Source: Galeopsis tetrahit (taxonomy: Eukaryota; Streptophyta; Magnoliopsida; Lamiales; Lamiaceae). From it: DNA of 64,000 nucleotides. The notes beneath the pieces were generated by a model. It did no database searches and was not told the origin of the DNA. It was given only the letters and a program-made list of their open reading frames with translations. This document shows, piece after piece, positions 41,366-51,500 of this stretch. The stretch is taken from NCBI GenBank assembly GCA_963675135.1, contig OY776131.1, positions 23,179,881 through 23,243,880 of the forward strand. The letters run 5' to 3'. Made by a program: the position numbers and the translations under genes. Numbering within the stretch: position 1 is the stretch's first letter; every line of letters starts with the position of its first letter.

Positions 41366-44332
41366 CTAGATTTGATGGTACCCTTGATAAGAATCCATCA
41401 TGCTGAGTAATTCAAACCCGGACGTGGCATCCACCAGTTGATCAATCCTAGGCAGGGGATAGTGATCTTTAGGGCACGCTTTGTTCAAGTCCCTGAAGTC
41501 AATGCACATCCTCCATTTGCCGGCTCCCTTGGACACCAGCACTGCGTTCGAGAGCCACTCAGGGAACTGTACTCTCTTCACATACCCTGCATTCAACAAT
41601 TTATCAATTTCCTCCTTTACGATGAGGTTCTTCTCTTTGCCGAAGTTCCTTAACTTCTGTTTCACGGGCCTAGCTTTGGGATCCACATTCAGATGGTGCA
41701 CCGCTATTTCTGGAGGGATACCCGTCATATCCGTCGCCGTGAATGCAAAGATATCTGCATTCTCTTGGAGGGTGAGTATCATCTTTCCCTGGAGCTCGGG
41801 GTTCATATTTGTACCTATCCTGGTTGTGAATCCCTCCTTTCCTGGGTAGAGCTCGATGCTCATTAACTCCTCGTCTGCTTTAGCTTTGGGTTGCTCTTGC
41901 ACTAGCTCACCCACTTTCTGTCTCTTCAACTCAGGGTCTTCACCCTTAAATCTCTCCATTCCTCGGAACACGGCCCTGTCTGCTATCTTGACCGATTCCA
42001 CGTAACACTTCCTTGCTTGGTATTGGTCGCCACATATCTCTCCCACACCCCCCAAGGCAGGGAATTTCATCTTCATGTGGAAGGTGGAAATCACTGCCTG
42101 AAAGATATTCAAGCTTGGCCTTCCCATTACTACATTATACGAAGATGGAACATCTACAATCAGGAATTCTATTACTTGCACACGACGGTTAGGGGCGACT
42201 CCTAACCCTACTTGCAGTAACGCTGAACCAAGGGGTTGAATGGCTCCCCCTGAGAATCCATAAAGGGCGGTCTCCACCGGTCGGAGCTTTATATTTAGGT
42301 CCATCTTCTTGAAGCACTCCAAGAACATGATATCGTCAGAGCTTCCAGTATCTACAAAAATTCTTGCTACATCGTATCCTGCTATATCCGTGGTAATGAC
42401 TAGTGCGTCATTATGAATTTCTCTGGGCTCCCCAGCGTCTTCTGGCCCGAAATGAATGTCCGGACCCTCTGTCATCTTCCCCACCTCATGGTGCTCTATA
42501 TTCCTCTCGTTCTTCAGCGATCGAACGCTCTGCTTCCTCTGCCTGAAGGAATCCCCATCAGCGGGGCCTCCCATAATCATATGAATAGTTCCCCTCTTCT
42601 GGGGAGGGGGTGGTGGCTCCTCATTGCCCTTCCTCTGATCTCTTCTATCATCCTCTTGCTTCCCCTCGAGGTCCTTTCTCTTTTGACCCCTGGGGCCTTG
42701 TCGGTCTCTGAAAATAAACTCTTTCAGGTGGCCTGCCTGAATCATCCTCTCTATTTCGTCCTTCAAATGCCAACATTGGTTGGTATCGTGGCCATAGTCG
42801 TTATGGAATCTGCAAAATTTGTTCGACTTAGGATTTTGGGGACCTCTGTTTCTCGAGTAGGGGAATTTCATATCCGGATGGTCCCCTGCCACCTCTAGGA
42901 CTTCAGTCGGCTCTATCCTCAAAGGGGTATATCTCTTCGCCCTTCCTCTGGGGCTCCAGGGTGCAACTTCCTCTCTTCTCACATTTTCCAACCTCCTGGA
43001 GCTTCTGTGTCTCTCCGGACTTGGCCTCCTAAACGGAATTTCTTTCCTCCTTTCTCCATTACCCACTATCGTCCTGGTCTCCGAGCGCTTAGCCTTCCTT
43101 ACCTCTTCCAGGGTGAGGTATTTCTCTGCCCTCCTCAATAACTCATCAAAATTCCGAACTGGCTTCTTGGCTAGAGACGTGAACAGATCTCCATCTCTTA
43201 ACCCGTTGGTAAGGGCATTGATTTTAACCTCTGAGGAGGCTGTGGGTACTTCTAGGGCCGCTTGGTTAAATCTTTTTAAGAAAGCCCGTAGGCTCTCGTT
43301 CTCTCCTTGTCGCATGTTAAACAAAGTGAGGGTGGCTCTAGGCTGCCTTCTGGCGCTGGCGAATTGATGCAAGAACAATTCGCTGAATTCTGACCATGAG
43401 CGGATGGTATCTGGTCCCAGCTGTGTGAACCACTGTTGTGCAGCCTTAGATAGAGTAGTCAGAAATACCCTACACTTGACGCCCTCTCCATATCGGTGTA
43501 GCAGAGCAGCATTCTCAAATCTCATCAGATGCTCATATGGGTCCGTGGTGCAATCATATTCAAAGTTTAAAGATTTGAAATTAGAGGGCAGTTCATCTTG
43601 CAAAATATTAGATGAAAATTGATATCCAGTGGTGTAAGAGGGTTTACTTACATTGTCAGTAATATGTCTCTGCATATCCCTCATCTCTTTACGCAGAGCT
43701 TGTATTTGATCACTGACGGCTCCTTGATATGTGTCGTCCGTGCTTTCTCCCATCCCTGCATCCAGGGTGGTATCCCCAAGGACCCTCTCCACATCCCTCC
43801 GAGGGGGTCTTTCCAGGATGCTTCTTTCGGCCTGGGAAGGTACTTTTTCTTCTGGATTTCGAGGGGGATCCTCGTTCCTGGAGGGAACTGGAACCGAATC
43901 AATGACATGCTCTGGTGGATTTGGTCGTGGGCCCTTATGGGTAGGTTCGGGAGGGCGAAGTCCTCGAGTAGCAATCATTCTTTCCACTGATTGTGCGATC
44001 ATCTCATCTAACTGATCTCGAGAGACAGTCAGGAGTTCCGGTTGAGCGTTAGGGTTATCCCTATTGATCCCACTCCCTGAAGCTCCTGAGGTACCTGGTG
44101 CATCTCCCTCTTGAGCGGGAGGGACATCCTCTGGTGCGTGATCTACAGGTTGTTTCCCTAGATTTCGGTTCAAGGGAAAACCTGGAAGGGGAATATCTTC
44201 TGATGTACGATCCACGGGTCGTTTCCCTAAATTTCGATTTAAGGGAAACCCTGGAGGAGGCGGAGGAAGAGGAGGAGGAGTGGAATCTCCTTTCTCCTTC
44301 GTCTGATTCGTTAAATCATGTCCTCCACCCAT
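41366..44332 (-). CDS. Gypsy Gag-protease-RT N-terminal part, ends at amber codon
   Basis: 988 codons from ATG 44332, 58 bp inside the LTR. Residues 1-240: Pro-rich with a duplicated GFPLNRNLGKxPVD segment and an acidic/coiled linker. About 245-410: Retrotrans_gag capsid (KAAQQWFTQLGPDTIRSWSE, FLHQFASARRQP). About 507-535: CRFHNDYGHDTNQCWHLK, the zinc-knuckle-like motif usual in Tat elements. About 660: aspartic protease VDTGSSDDIMFLE. From about 890: RT with WRMCIDFRDLNKACPKDHYP and SMMDSYQGYHQI, whose Asp is the first catalytic residue. TAG follows directly. CAG (Gln) to TAG is the simplest origin. Product without readthrough would lack YVDD, RNase H and integrase. Confidence 0.95.
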   Translation of the reverse strand: MGGGHDLTNQTKEKGDSTPPPLPPPPPGFPLNRNLGKRPVDRTSEDIPLPGFPLNRNLGKQPVDHAPEDVPPAQEGDAPGTSGASGSGINRDNPNAQPELLTVSRDQLDEMIAQSVERMIATRGLRPPEPTHKGPRPNPPEHVIDSVPVPSRNEDPPRNPEEKVPSQAERSILERPPRRDVERVLGDTTLDAGMGESTDDTYQGAVSDQIQALRKEMRDMQRHITDNVSKPSYTTGYQFSSNILQDELPSNFKSLNFEYDCTTDPYEHLMRFENAALLHRYGEGVKCRVFLTTLSKAAQQWFTQLGPDTIRSWSEFSELFLHQFASARRQPRATLTLFNMRQGENESLRAFLKRFNQAALEVPTASSEVKINALTNGLRDGDLFTSLAKKPVRNFDELLRRAEKYLTLEEVRKAKRSETRTIVGNGERRKEIPFRRPSPERHRSSRRLENVRREEVAPWSPRGRAKRYTPLRIEPTEVLEVAGDHPDMKFPYSRNRGPQNPKSNKFCRFHNDYGHDTNQCWHLKDEIERMIQAGHLKEFIFRDRQGPRGQKRKDLEGKQEDDRRDQRKGNEEPPPPPQKRGTIHMIMGGPADGDSFRQRKQSVRSLKNERNIEHHEVGKMTEGPDIHFGPEDAGEPREIHNDALVITTDIAGYDVARIFVDTGSSDDIMFLECFKKMDLNIKLRPVETALYGFSGGAIQPLGSALLQVGLGVAPNRRVQVIEFLIVDVPSSYNVVMGRPSLNIFQAVISTFHMKMKFPALGGVGEICGDQYQARKCYVESVKIADRAVFRGMERFKGEDPELKRQKVGELVQEQPKAKADEELMSIELYPGKEGFTTRIGTNMNPELQGKMILTLQENADIFAFTATDMTGIPPEIAVHHLNVDPKARPVKQKLRNFGKEKNLIVKEEIDKLLNAGYVKRVQFPEWLSNAVLVSKGAGKWRMCIDFRDLNKACPKDHYPLPRIDQLVDATSGFELLSMMDSYQGYHQI

Positions 44333-44370
44333 TTAAGTACAAAACTTTTCTCACGCCTTAGCTTGAAATG

Positions 44371-44388
44371 TTCCCACAGACGGCGCCA
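44371..44388 (-). other. Primer-binding site
   Basis: Minus-strand TGGCGCCGTCTGTGGGAA lies 2 nt inside the 5' LTR. TGGCGCC is the start seen in plant Tat/Athila-type elements; I do not assign the tRNA with certainty. The same site is next to the LTR at 1089. Confidence 0.85.
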
Positions 44389-44390
44389 GT

Positions 44391-45139
44391 TGATGCGTCG
44401 AAAAAGAACGCCTTCGGATATAGATCGTTCTCTTGCGAGCACTATTAATCACAAGTCAAATCACTCGTTTAATCCTTGGCAATCTTCAAGTAAATCTCCT
44501 TGGGAATCCGAAAATAACCTGCAAAAGTACGCCGGAGGGGGGCTCCGGCGTAGAAGCTCCGACGCTCAAGTCAGATTCGATCTTAGGAGAAATCAAAGAG
44601 GAATTCCCCTGTATATCTAGGGGAATTCCGGCGAATATCGTGGTGTTTCTTCTCAATTCAGTATATAGTTCTTGTGAAAGTGTGTATATTATGTAAAACG
44701 TAATTAAGAATATGGAAAGAACCTGCTTATATACCTGGCCCCTCTCTCCGGAGAGGGAAAGACTCGTTCTCCCTATATTTTCGGCTCCTTCCTGTAAATC
44801 CGGCCTCAATTCCCTAAAGAATCGGTCTCACTCTCCCTGGAGGCTTGGTTCTTCAGCATATCAGCCCCTATTTTCGTGGGTTGATCCACTCATTTGACTT
44901 GGCCAGGAAAGATGGACTATTCGTTCCCTATTTGGGCCAGATCCTTTCAGGCCCAAGGGCTATTAATCTCTCCAAATATGGGCCAAAGGCCCAATCCCCC
45001 TGATTTCACTAATTTCTCTGCTTAAGCCCAGGGGTGTATTACTCCAGTTTCTTCGGTGTATTGACCTAATCACAACTATCCTAATTTATCCCGTTTCCAC
45101 GTGTCGACTTCTCCGGGAGCGACATATTTATCTACATCA
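44391..45139 (-). repeat. 5' LTR (749 bp)
   Basis: Upstream LTR on the minus strand, TGATG...CATCA, with the minus-strand TATATAAG box at 44726-44733 that would drive gag-pol. Followed outside by GTTAG (45140-45144). Confidence 0.96.
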
Positions 45140-45283
45140 GTTAGCAATAATTATTTTTTACTTATGATAATTAATATATATATATATATATTAATATAAG
45201 TTAGTAATATTGCTATAAAATTAATACACATTATAAATAATATTTAAAATTTAAAATGTCGAGACATTTTTCAACATATCAGG

Positions 45284-45311
45284 CCGTGCGCTAGCACGGG
45301 TGCCCTACTAG
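45284..45311 (+). other. Helitron 3' terminal hairpin and CTAG end
   Basis: Stem CCGTGC/GCACGG with loop GCTA, then GTGCCCTA and CTAG before T. Same architecture as 9745-9772. Confidence 0.85.
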
Positions 45312-45733
45312 TAAATTTTAAAAGAACAACGCAAAAGAGGAAGGAGGGACAACGACAGGTTGGGGAAGGCAGGGCGCGACCTTGGATAGGGGGGGAGGAG
45401 GAGGCGTCGATGGGCGAAGATGGAACGGTGCCGCTGCCAATTTATTGCAGAAAATACAGAAAAAAAAAAAGAGGGAGGGTTGGATGGCGACGGTTGATGC
45501 ATAAAAGATGAAAATGAAAAATGAAGAAGAAGGTGGAAGGAAGGAGGAGGAAATTCGGGTTTTTAGAAGGTATATTTAACATAGATATTTTGGAGAGAAA
45601 ATAGCATATTAAATATTTTTAGGGGGAATACATCTAATATAATCGATTTTGAGAGAGAATTCATGAATCGGGGTATATTTAACAAGTATGAAGGGGTATA
45701 TAGCTTGAGTGACGCCTGACCCATATTTTGTTA
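45312..45733. other. Spacer, GC-richer than surroundings, no gene
   Basis: A GGAGG-rich patch (45340-45420) and AT-rich remainder. A 64-codon minus-strand ORF (45308-45502) is low-complexity Ser/Pro/Leu and overlaps the Helitron end, so I do not call it. Confidence 0.45.
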
Positions 45734-46434
45734 GGGTTGGGATATATACCCCTCCAACTTTGTTAGATACACTCCCCCGATAAATATACTCCCCTTAAAA
45801 TACATCTGAGATAGATGCACTCTCCCCAAATTGTCTATTATACCCCTTTATCTTAATAATTGGTATGATAAATGCACATCCCCATAAAAACCCTAATTTT
45901 CCTTCATTCTTTCCCCAACTCTCCCATTCCTTCCTCCTCCCTCTCCCTCTACAAGTCGCCGCCCGCAGTGCCGCCCAAGCCACCCGCCTCCAGCGTCGCC
46001 CGTCTCCAGCGCCGCCCGCCGTGCTGCCCAAGCCACCCGCCTCCAGCGTCGCCCATCTCCAACGCCGCCCGCCTTTTTTTTTTCCATTTCTGCAACCAGC
46101 GGGGGCGGCGCCCCCCTCACCCAGCGTCGTCGCCGCCTCCTCCCCACCGCCCTCCTCTCTCCCCGACGGCCTTCCCCACCGCCCTGCGCGCTCCCCCTTC
46201 CTCCCCCTCGCCGCCTGCGCGCAAGCCCTCCTCCCTCCCTCATTTTCTGTTTTTTTTTTTTAAATTCTGCAACAGGAAGCGGCTCTGCCACCTCCCTCTA
46301 CCAGCGCCGCCGCCACCTCCTTCCCTCGCCGCCCTGCACAAACCTTCGCCCCCAACGGCTTCTCGCTTTGTTTTCGCGATTTCGCAAAACAGGTAAGGTT
46401 TCTGGGTTTTTTTTTTCCATTTCCGACAATTTCC

Positions 46435-46637
46435 CGTCGACCATAATCCTTATGGTCGATAAATTATTGTCGACCACAATATTTATGGTCGACAATTTCT
46501 TGTTAAAAATGAAGATTTTTTTTTTTTAAATTCAATCAGTCAAATGTTGTCGACTGGAGTGATTTCCGTCCACAATCCATAGTTGACAATATAATTTGTG
46601 GTCGACAAACCAGTGTCGATCGACACTGGTTTGTCGA
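46435..46637. repeat. GTCGACCA-word cluster ending in a perfect 36-bp palindrome
   Basis: The words GTCGACCA, TGGTCGAC and close variants recur six to seven times in 200 bp. At 46602-46637 two 18-bp halves (TCGACAAACCAGTGTCGA and its exact complement) form an uninterrupted palindrome with no loop. Confidence 0.9.
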
Positions 46638-46648
46638 AAAAAATGTTA

Positions 46649-46882
46649 CTCCCTCTGTCCACCAAAAGTGTGCTTACTTTTTTTTATATATACTTTTTAA
46701 AAAATCATATTTTAATTATAAAGAATATATTTAATATAATGAGTAAAAAATATATTTGGTAGATACTCAGTCTTGTTAGTAAAGTAGAAAAAATATTTAA
46801 AAGTTAACTATTTAAATAGAATAAGCACGTTTTTTGTGAGCCCAAAAAAAGAAATGAGCACACTTTTGATGGACGGAGGGAG
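46649..46882. mobile_element. Stowaway-type MITE (234 bp)
   Basis: Starts CTCCCTCTGTCCACCAAAAG and ends with its near complement CTTTTGATGGACGGAGGGAG, flanked by TA on both sides. CTCCCTCYGTCC ends and TA duplications are diagnostic of Tc1/mariner-related Stowaway MITEs. Nested in the Pack-MULE. Confidence 0.93.
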
Positions 46883-47208
46883 TATTTTTTTTCTTCAAAT
46901 TTTTATAATTATTTGGACGGCGGCGGCGGCTGCCGGAGATGGTGCGGCGGCCACTGCCGGAGATTTTGCGGTGGCCGCCGGAGGTGGAGGATTGGTCGTC
47001 GGCATAGGTGGGGGCGGCGACTATGGTGGTTGTTTAATTTAGAATTAGGGTTAGGGTTAAAATTAGGGTTAAGCTTAAGGGGGTGTATCTATCTTAAATT
47101 TTACTAAAAGGGTAAATATGGTATTTTACATACATATTTAATTAATAAATGGGAGGGGGAGTGTATTAAACAAAGCTGGAGGGGTATATACCCCAACCCA
47201 TTTTGTTA

Positions 47209-48099
47209 TTGCAATTAAGGCCCAAATTTAGAATCCGCAGCCCACTCTAAACACTAATTAAAGGCAGATTTTTAAACGGTAAGACTTGAGTATAAGAACC
47301 CTAAATTCTACCCACATTCCTAATTTAGCCCAACCCGCCCGACCCGGATCATGACGGCCCAACCCATCTCGCTCTTTAATTATTAATTTAAAAAAATGGT
47401 AAGGATTGAGGTTTAAACCATATACTCCGTACACCTTATAAAAATAAAGACCAACCACATAAGCTATTTTTATTATATAAAAATATTGATTTTCATTTGT
47501 ACATATTATAATAAAATGAAAATAAAACAAAAAATTATGCAAGGTGAATGTTGTTTGAACAATTTAATTCGTATTTACAAACACACATTCACACATTCGT
47601 TAAATAAATAATTTTCTTAATTTAAATAGTAAACAATTCAGAAAAAATATTAAGTTCAACTATTCAAATTTTTTAAGAGAAAATATTTTACACATTTCAG
47701 TTATATTTAATTACACATTTCCACTATAGTGACTAAAACTTTTAAATGTGTTAAACTTTTAAGTGAAATTTTTTATATAGTAAAAAGTGCAACACAATAT
47801 TACTAAAGTAAAAAGTGTAATGAATGAGCAACGATACTATTCATACTATTTTCAGTTAGGGATGAGATTAAAAGTAAAATTAAGAATGAATGAGAAATTA
47901 AGGATTTTGAGAAGAGATGAGGGATTTATATAGTAAATAAGATTAAGAATGTAGGTCAAGATTAAATTTTAAAATGAATGGATGAGACTAAAAGTAAAAT
48001 GTAGAATGAATGAGAATTCAGGGATTTTGAAATGGAGTGATTTGAGAAGAGAGAGATTGAGGTAGATCAATGAATAAAGGCTATAAAAAAATGTTTGCA

Positions 48100-48130
<31 letters not shown>

Positions 48131-48262
48131 AAAGTATAATATATATATAAAGATGTTAAAAAAATTAATTATTCAAAATCTATTTAATTATTTCCTTTCC
48201 ATATTTTTCGGTATCATTCTCAAATCTTGATCACTCTTATTCACGTAAGTTTTAAATAAATT
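47209..48262. other. AT-rich spacer with MITE-like array remnant and a duplication
   Basis: 47690-47830 contains CACATTTCAGTTATAT, AAGTGCAACACAATATTACT and AAAAAGTGTAA words, a degenerate inverted relic of the CACTTTTCAGTTATA family. 47858-48060 is a twofold ~110-bp direct repeat (GGATGAGA(T/C)TAAAAGTAAAA, GAATGAATGAGAA). A TA microsatellite lies at about 48104-48132. No gene. Confidence 0.6.
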
Positions 48263-48492
48263 TGTTGTGACAGAATAGGGTTATAGCACATGAACAAGAA
48301 ACGTAAAGAAGACAAGTGATTTACGTGGTTCACCAATGAATTGGCTACGTCCACGGGCAGAGAGGAGAACGGATTTTATTACTGATTAGGGTTACAGATT
48401 ACAGATCTCAAAGACCATATATATAGCACAGAGATAAAACAGCGAGACCCCCGAACAACTCAGCGAAGTGTGTGATTCAAGGCATATCAACA
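48263..48492 (-). repeat. 3' LTR (230 bp, full length)
   Basis: Downstream LTR on the minus strand. Contains, on the minus strand, a CTATATATATGG TATA-like box (about 48417-48428) and an AATAAAA polyadenylation-like word (about 48372-48378), both inside the block missing from the 5' LTR. A purine-rich AAGGTGGAGATT precedes it. Confidence 0.95.
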
Positions 48493-48591
48493 AATCTCCA
48501 CCTTGACTTGAATCTTCCTTGCAGATGCATCATTACAATGCCAGATGTACAGACTTCTCCTTTCTGCCTCAGATTTGCCCTCCTTGGGCAA

Positions 48592-51500
48592 CTAACAGCT
48601 TGTAACATTTAGCAAGTTCAAACAATGTCGAAACTTGCTATGTGGGACAGGCTTGGTGAACATGTCAGCAGGATTATCAGCAGTACCTACTTTCATCACC
48701 TTGATTCTCTGCTCATTCCTCAGAAAATGATACCTCACATCAATATGCTTGGTCCTCTCATGATGGACCTGATCCTTGGTCAAACAGATTGCACTCAGAC
48801 TGTCACAGAATACAATAACTTGATCACGATGTAGACCAAGATCACCTACAAGCCCTTTCAACCAAACTCCCTCTTTAGCAGCTTCTGTCAGTGCCATATA
48901 CTCTGCTTCTGTTGTAGACAAAGTGACTGTAGCCTGCAGAGTTGCCTTCCAACTAACAACAGAACCACAAAGAGTGAAAACATAACCAGTCATAGATCTT
49001 CTACTATCAACATCTCCAGCATAGTCAGAATCAGAATAACCAGTCACAGAAACGTGAGCATCACCTCCATAAATGAGACCAACATCAGACGTACCTCTGA
49101 GATAACGAAAAATCCTCTTCACAGCTTGCCAATGCTCCTTTTCAGGTTGTCCCATGAACCTGCTGACAATACTAACAGCATGTGCAAGATCTGGTCTAGT
49201 GCAGACCATAGCATACATCAAACTCCCTACTGCATTAGAGTATGGGACTCGAGACATGTACACCTGCTCAGCTACAGTTTTTGGTGCATAATCAGTGGAT
49301 AAGTGAATATTTGTAGCACTTGGAGTATCAATAGGCTTGGCGGTAGACATGCCAAATCTAGACAAGATCTTCTGAATGTAACTCTTCTGTGACAAGAAAA
49401 GCTTCTTCTTCTCTCTTTCCCTATATATCTCCATTCCCAAAATTTTCTTGGCAGCACCCAAATCCTTCATATCGAACTCAGCACTGAGCAGATCCTTCAA
49501 CTTCTGAATATCAGACTTGGACTTCGCAGCTATGAGCATATCATCCACATACAGGACGAGATAGATCATGGAACCATCATCGGCTTTATTGTGATACACA
49601 CAACAATCATACGGACTCCTGTTGTATCTCAACTGGATCATGTAACTATCAAACCTCTTATACCACTGCCTTGGAGACTGCTTTAGCCCATATAGAGACC
49701 TCATCAACTTGCAAACATAATCTTCCTTCCCCGGAACCTGGAACCCCTCTGGCTGAGACATGTAGATATCATCTTCAAGCTTTCCATGTAGAAAAGTTGT
49801 CTTCACATCTAGTTGCTCAAGTTCTAAATCCTGATGTGCCACCATTGCTAGTAACACTCTGATGGAAGTGTGTCTGACCACTGGTGAGAATATCTCATTA
49901 TAATCAACCCCCTCCTTCTGTGTGAACCCTCTTGCAACTAGCCGAGCTTTGTATCTCACACCCTCACCAGGTGTGGTTTCTTCCTTCCTCTTGAATATCC
50001 ATTTGCAAGTAACAATCTTCCTCTCCTTAGGCCGTTTGACTAGCTCCCAAGTCTCATTCTTGGCAAGTGATTCCATCTCTTCTCCCATTGCAGCGAGCCA
50101 TTTGGCCGACTCACTGCATGAAACAGCCTCTCTGTAGGTGAATGGTTCACCTGCAGATGGTTCTTCCTCTTCCACCTCGTCAGCGACTTGTAATGCATAA
50201 GTCACCATATCCTCAAAACCGTACCGCACAGGAGGCTTCACGCCTGTTCTCCTAGCTCTATCAACAGCTATGCTTGTCTGGCGAGCTTCTGGATGAACAT
50301 CAGAACTTGTACTTTCAGCAGTAGTAGTATGTTGATCTTCTCCACCTTGGAGTTGTGATTTACTCTCATCGAGAGTGACTTGCAGCTCCACCTGTTTAAC
50401 ATTACTACAATTTTCTGTACAAACAGACTTCACAATGGGGTTAAGCATAGAATTCTCATCAAAAATCACATTCCTACTGAATATAACTCTATTCTCCGAA
50501 GGTGACCAGATTCTATATCCCTTAACTCCATCCCCGAAACCAACAAATATACCCTTCTTAGCTCTTGGTTCTAATTTACCCTCACTAACATGATAGTAAA
50601 CAGTACAGCCAAAAACCTTCAACAAAGAATAATCTGCAAGTTTATTAGACCATGCCTCATAAGGTGTCTGGCAATCAATGCCAGTGTGTGGACCACGGTT
50701 GATCAGATAGCACGCCGTGTTTACTGCTTCTGCCCAGAACTTTCTAGCCAAACCAGCATTCGAGAGCATGCATCTCGCTCTCTCCAGCAATGTCTGATTC
50801 ATGCGCTCTGCCACACCATTCTGCTGCGGTGTATGTCGGATAGTGTGGTGTCGAGCAATCCCTGCATCCTTGCAGAACTCATTGAACTCAGACGAACAGA
50901 ACTCCAGGCCATTATCAGTTCGCAGTCTCTTGATCTTCTTCCCAGTCTGATTTTCTACCAACGCCTTCCACTGCTTGAATTTCTTGAAAGCTTCACTTTT
51001 GTGTTTCATCATAATTACCCAAGTCATCCTTGAGTAGTCATCAATCATAGACACAAAATATCTGTGGCCTCCAATAGACTCAACACGTGACGGACCCCAA
51101 CAATCCATATGAATGTAGTCAAGAGTCCCCTTGGTCTGATGAACTGCCTTCTTTGGGAACTTGCTGCGATGAAGCTTCCCAAATACACAATGTTCGCAGA
51201 ATTCAAGACTCTGCACTTTATGCCCAGAAAGAAGATCCCGCTTAGACAAAATCTGCATCCCTCTTTCTCCCATATGACCGAGCCTCATATGCCACAACCT
51301 GGTCATATCCATGGTCTGAACCTCAGATGATGCAACATTAGCAGAACCTGTCACAGTGGAACCTCGCAGATAATATAAGGTACCACGTTTCAAGCCTGTC
51401 AGAACCACCTTTGAACCTTGACAAACATACATAACTCCACCTTCACCTTTGAAACTGAAACCCTTGCTGTCAAGGAGACTCAATGATATTAGATTCTTCG

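Larger units (their letters stand above)
33805..45139 (-). mobile_element. Tat-lineage Ty3/Gypsy retrotransposon, complete, 11.3 kb
   Basis: Two 749-bp LTRs (TGATG...CATCA) differ at 8 positions by my count, and a 5-bp duplication GTTAG (33800-33804, 45140-45144) flanks the element. Minus-strand order: 5' LTR (44391-45139), primer site, gag, protease, RT, RNase H, a second RNase H, integrase, non-coding region with minisatellite, an antisense spliced gene, polypurine tract, 3' LTR. The dual RNase H and antisense ORF 3' of pol are typical of the Tat lineage. LTR divergence of about 1% indicates a recent insertion. One amber codon interrupts RT. Confidence 0.97.
31832..45311 (+). mobile_element. 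Decayed Helitron, split by the Tat-lineage Gypsy insertion
   Basis: Helicase remains lie at 31832-33460 and a Helitron 3' end (hairpin CCGTGCGCTAGCACGG at 45284-45299, 8 nt, CTAG at 45308-45311, then T) lies to the right. Between them sits the Gypsy element with its GTTAG duplication. Removing 33805-45144 brings the helicase C-terminus to within about 0.5 kb of the 3' end, the normal spacing. The start given is the first recognisable helicase base; the true 5' TC end was not found and may be deleted or lie left of 31832. Confidence 0.78.
45734..47199. mobile_element. Pack-MULE-like Mutator element, 1.47 kb
   Basis: Terminal inverted repeats GGGTTGGGATATATACCCCT and GGGTTGGGGTATATACCCCT (right end read in reverse) extend about 45 bp (TTTGTT, ACACTCCCCC). 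Exact 9-bp duplication ATTTTGTTA at 45725-45733 and 47200-47208. The interior has a GC-rich, CCGCC-rich block (45880-46400), with an internal ~60-bp tandem duplication, unlike the AT-rich flanks and suggestive of captured host exon or 5'-UTR sequence. A Stowaway MITE is nested at 46649-46882. No transposase. Confidence 0.88.

Noticed and set aside
41366..41368. Programmed stop-codon readthrough between gag and pol
   Set aside because: The stop is inside RT next to the first catalytic motif, not at the gag-protease border, so a point mutation is the simpler reading.
41438..42898. Plus-strand ORFs of 62-161 codons across the Gypsy gag-pol
   Set aside because: They lie opposite the intact gag-pol frame, show no domain, and are explained as reverse-strand shadows of a GC-balanced coding region.
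45865..46396. Overlapping proline-rich ORFs (132 and 174 codons, both strands)
   Set aside because: They arise from a low-complexity CCGCC-rich block inside a Pack-MULE; all frames are open for compositional reasons, and no start context or domain supports one.
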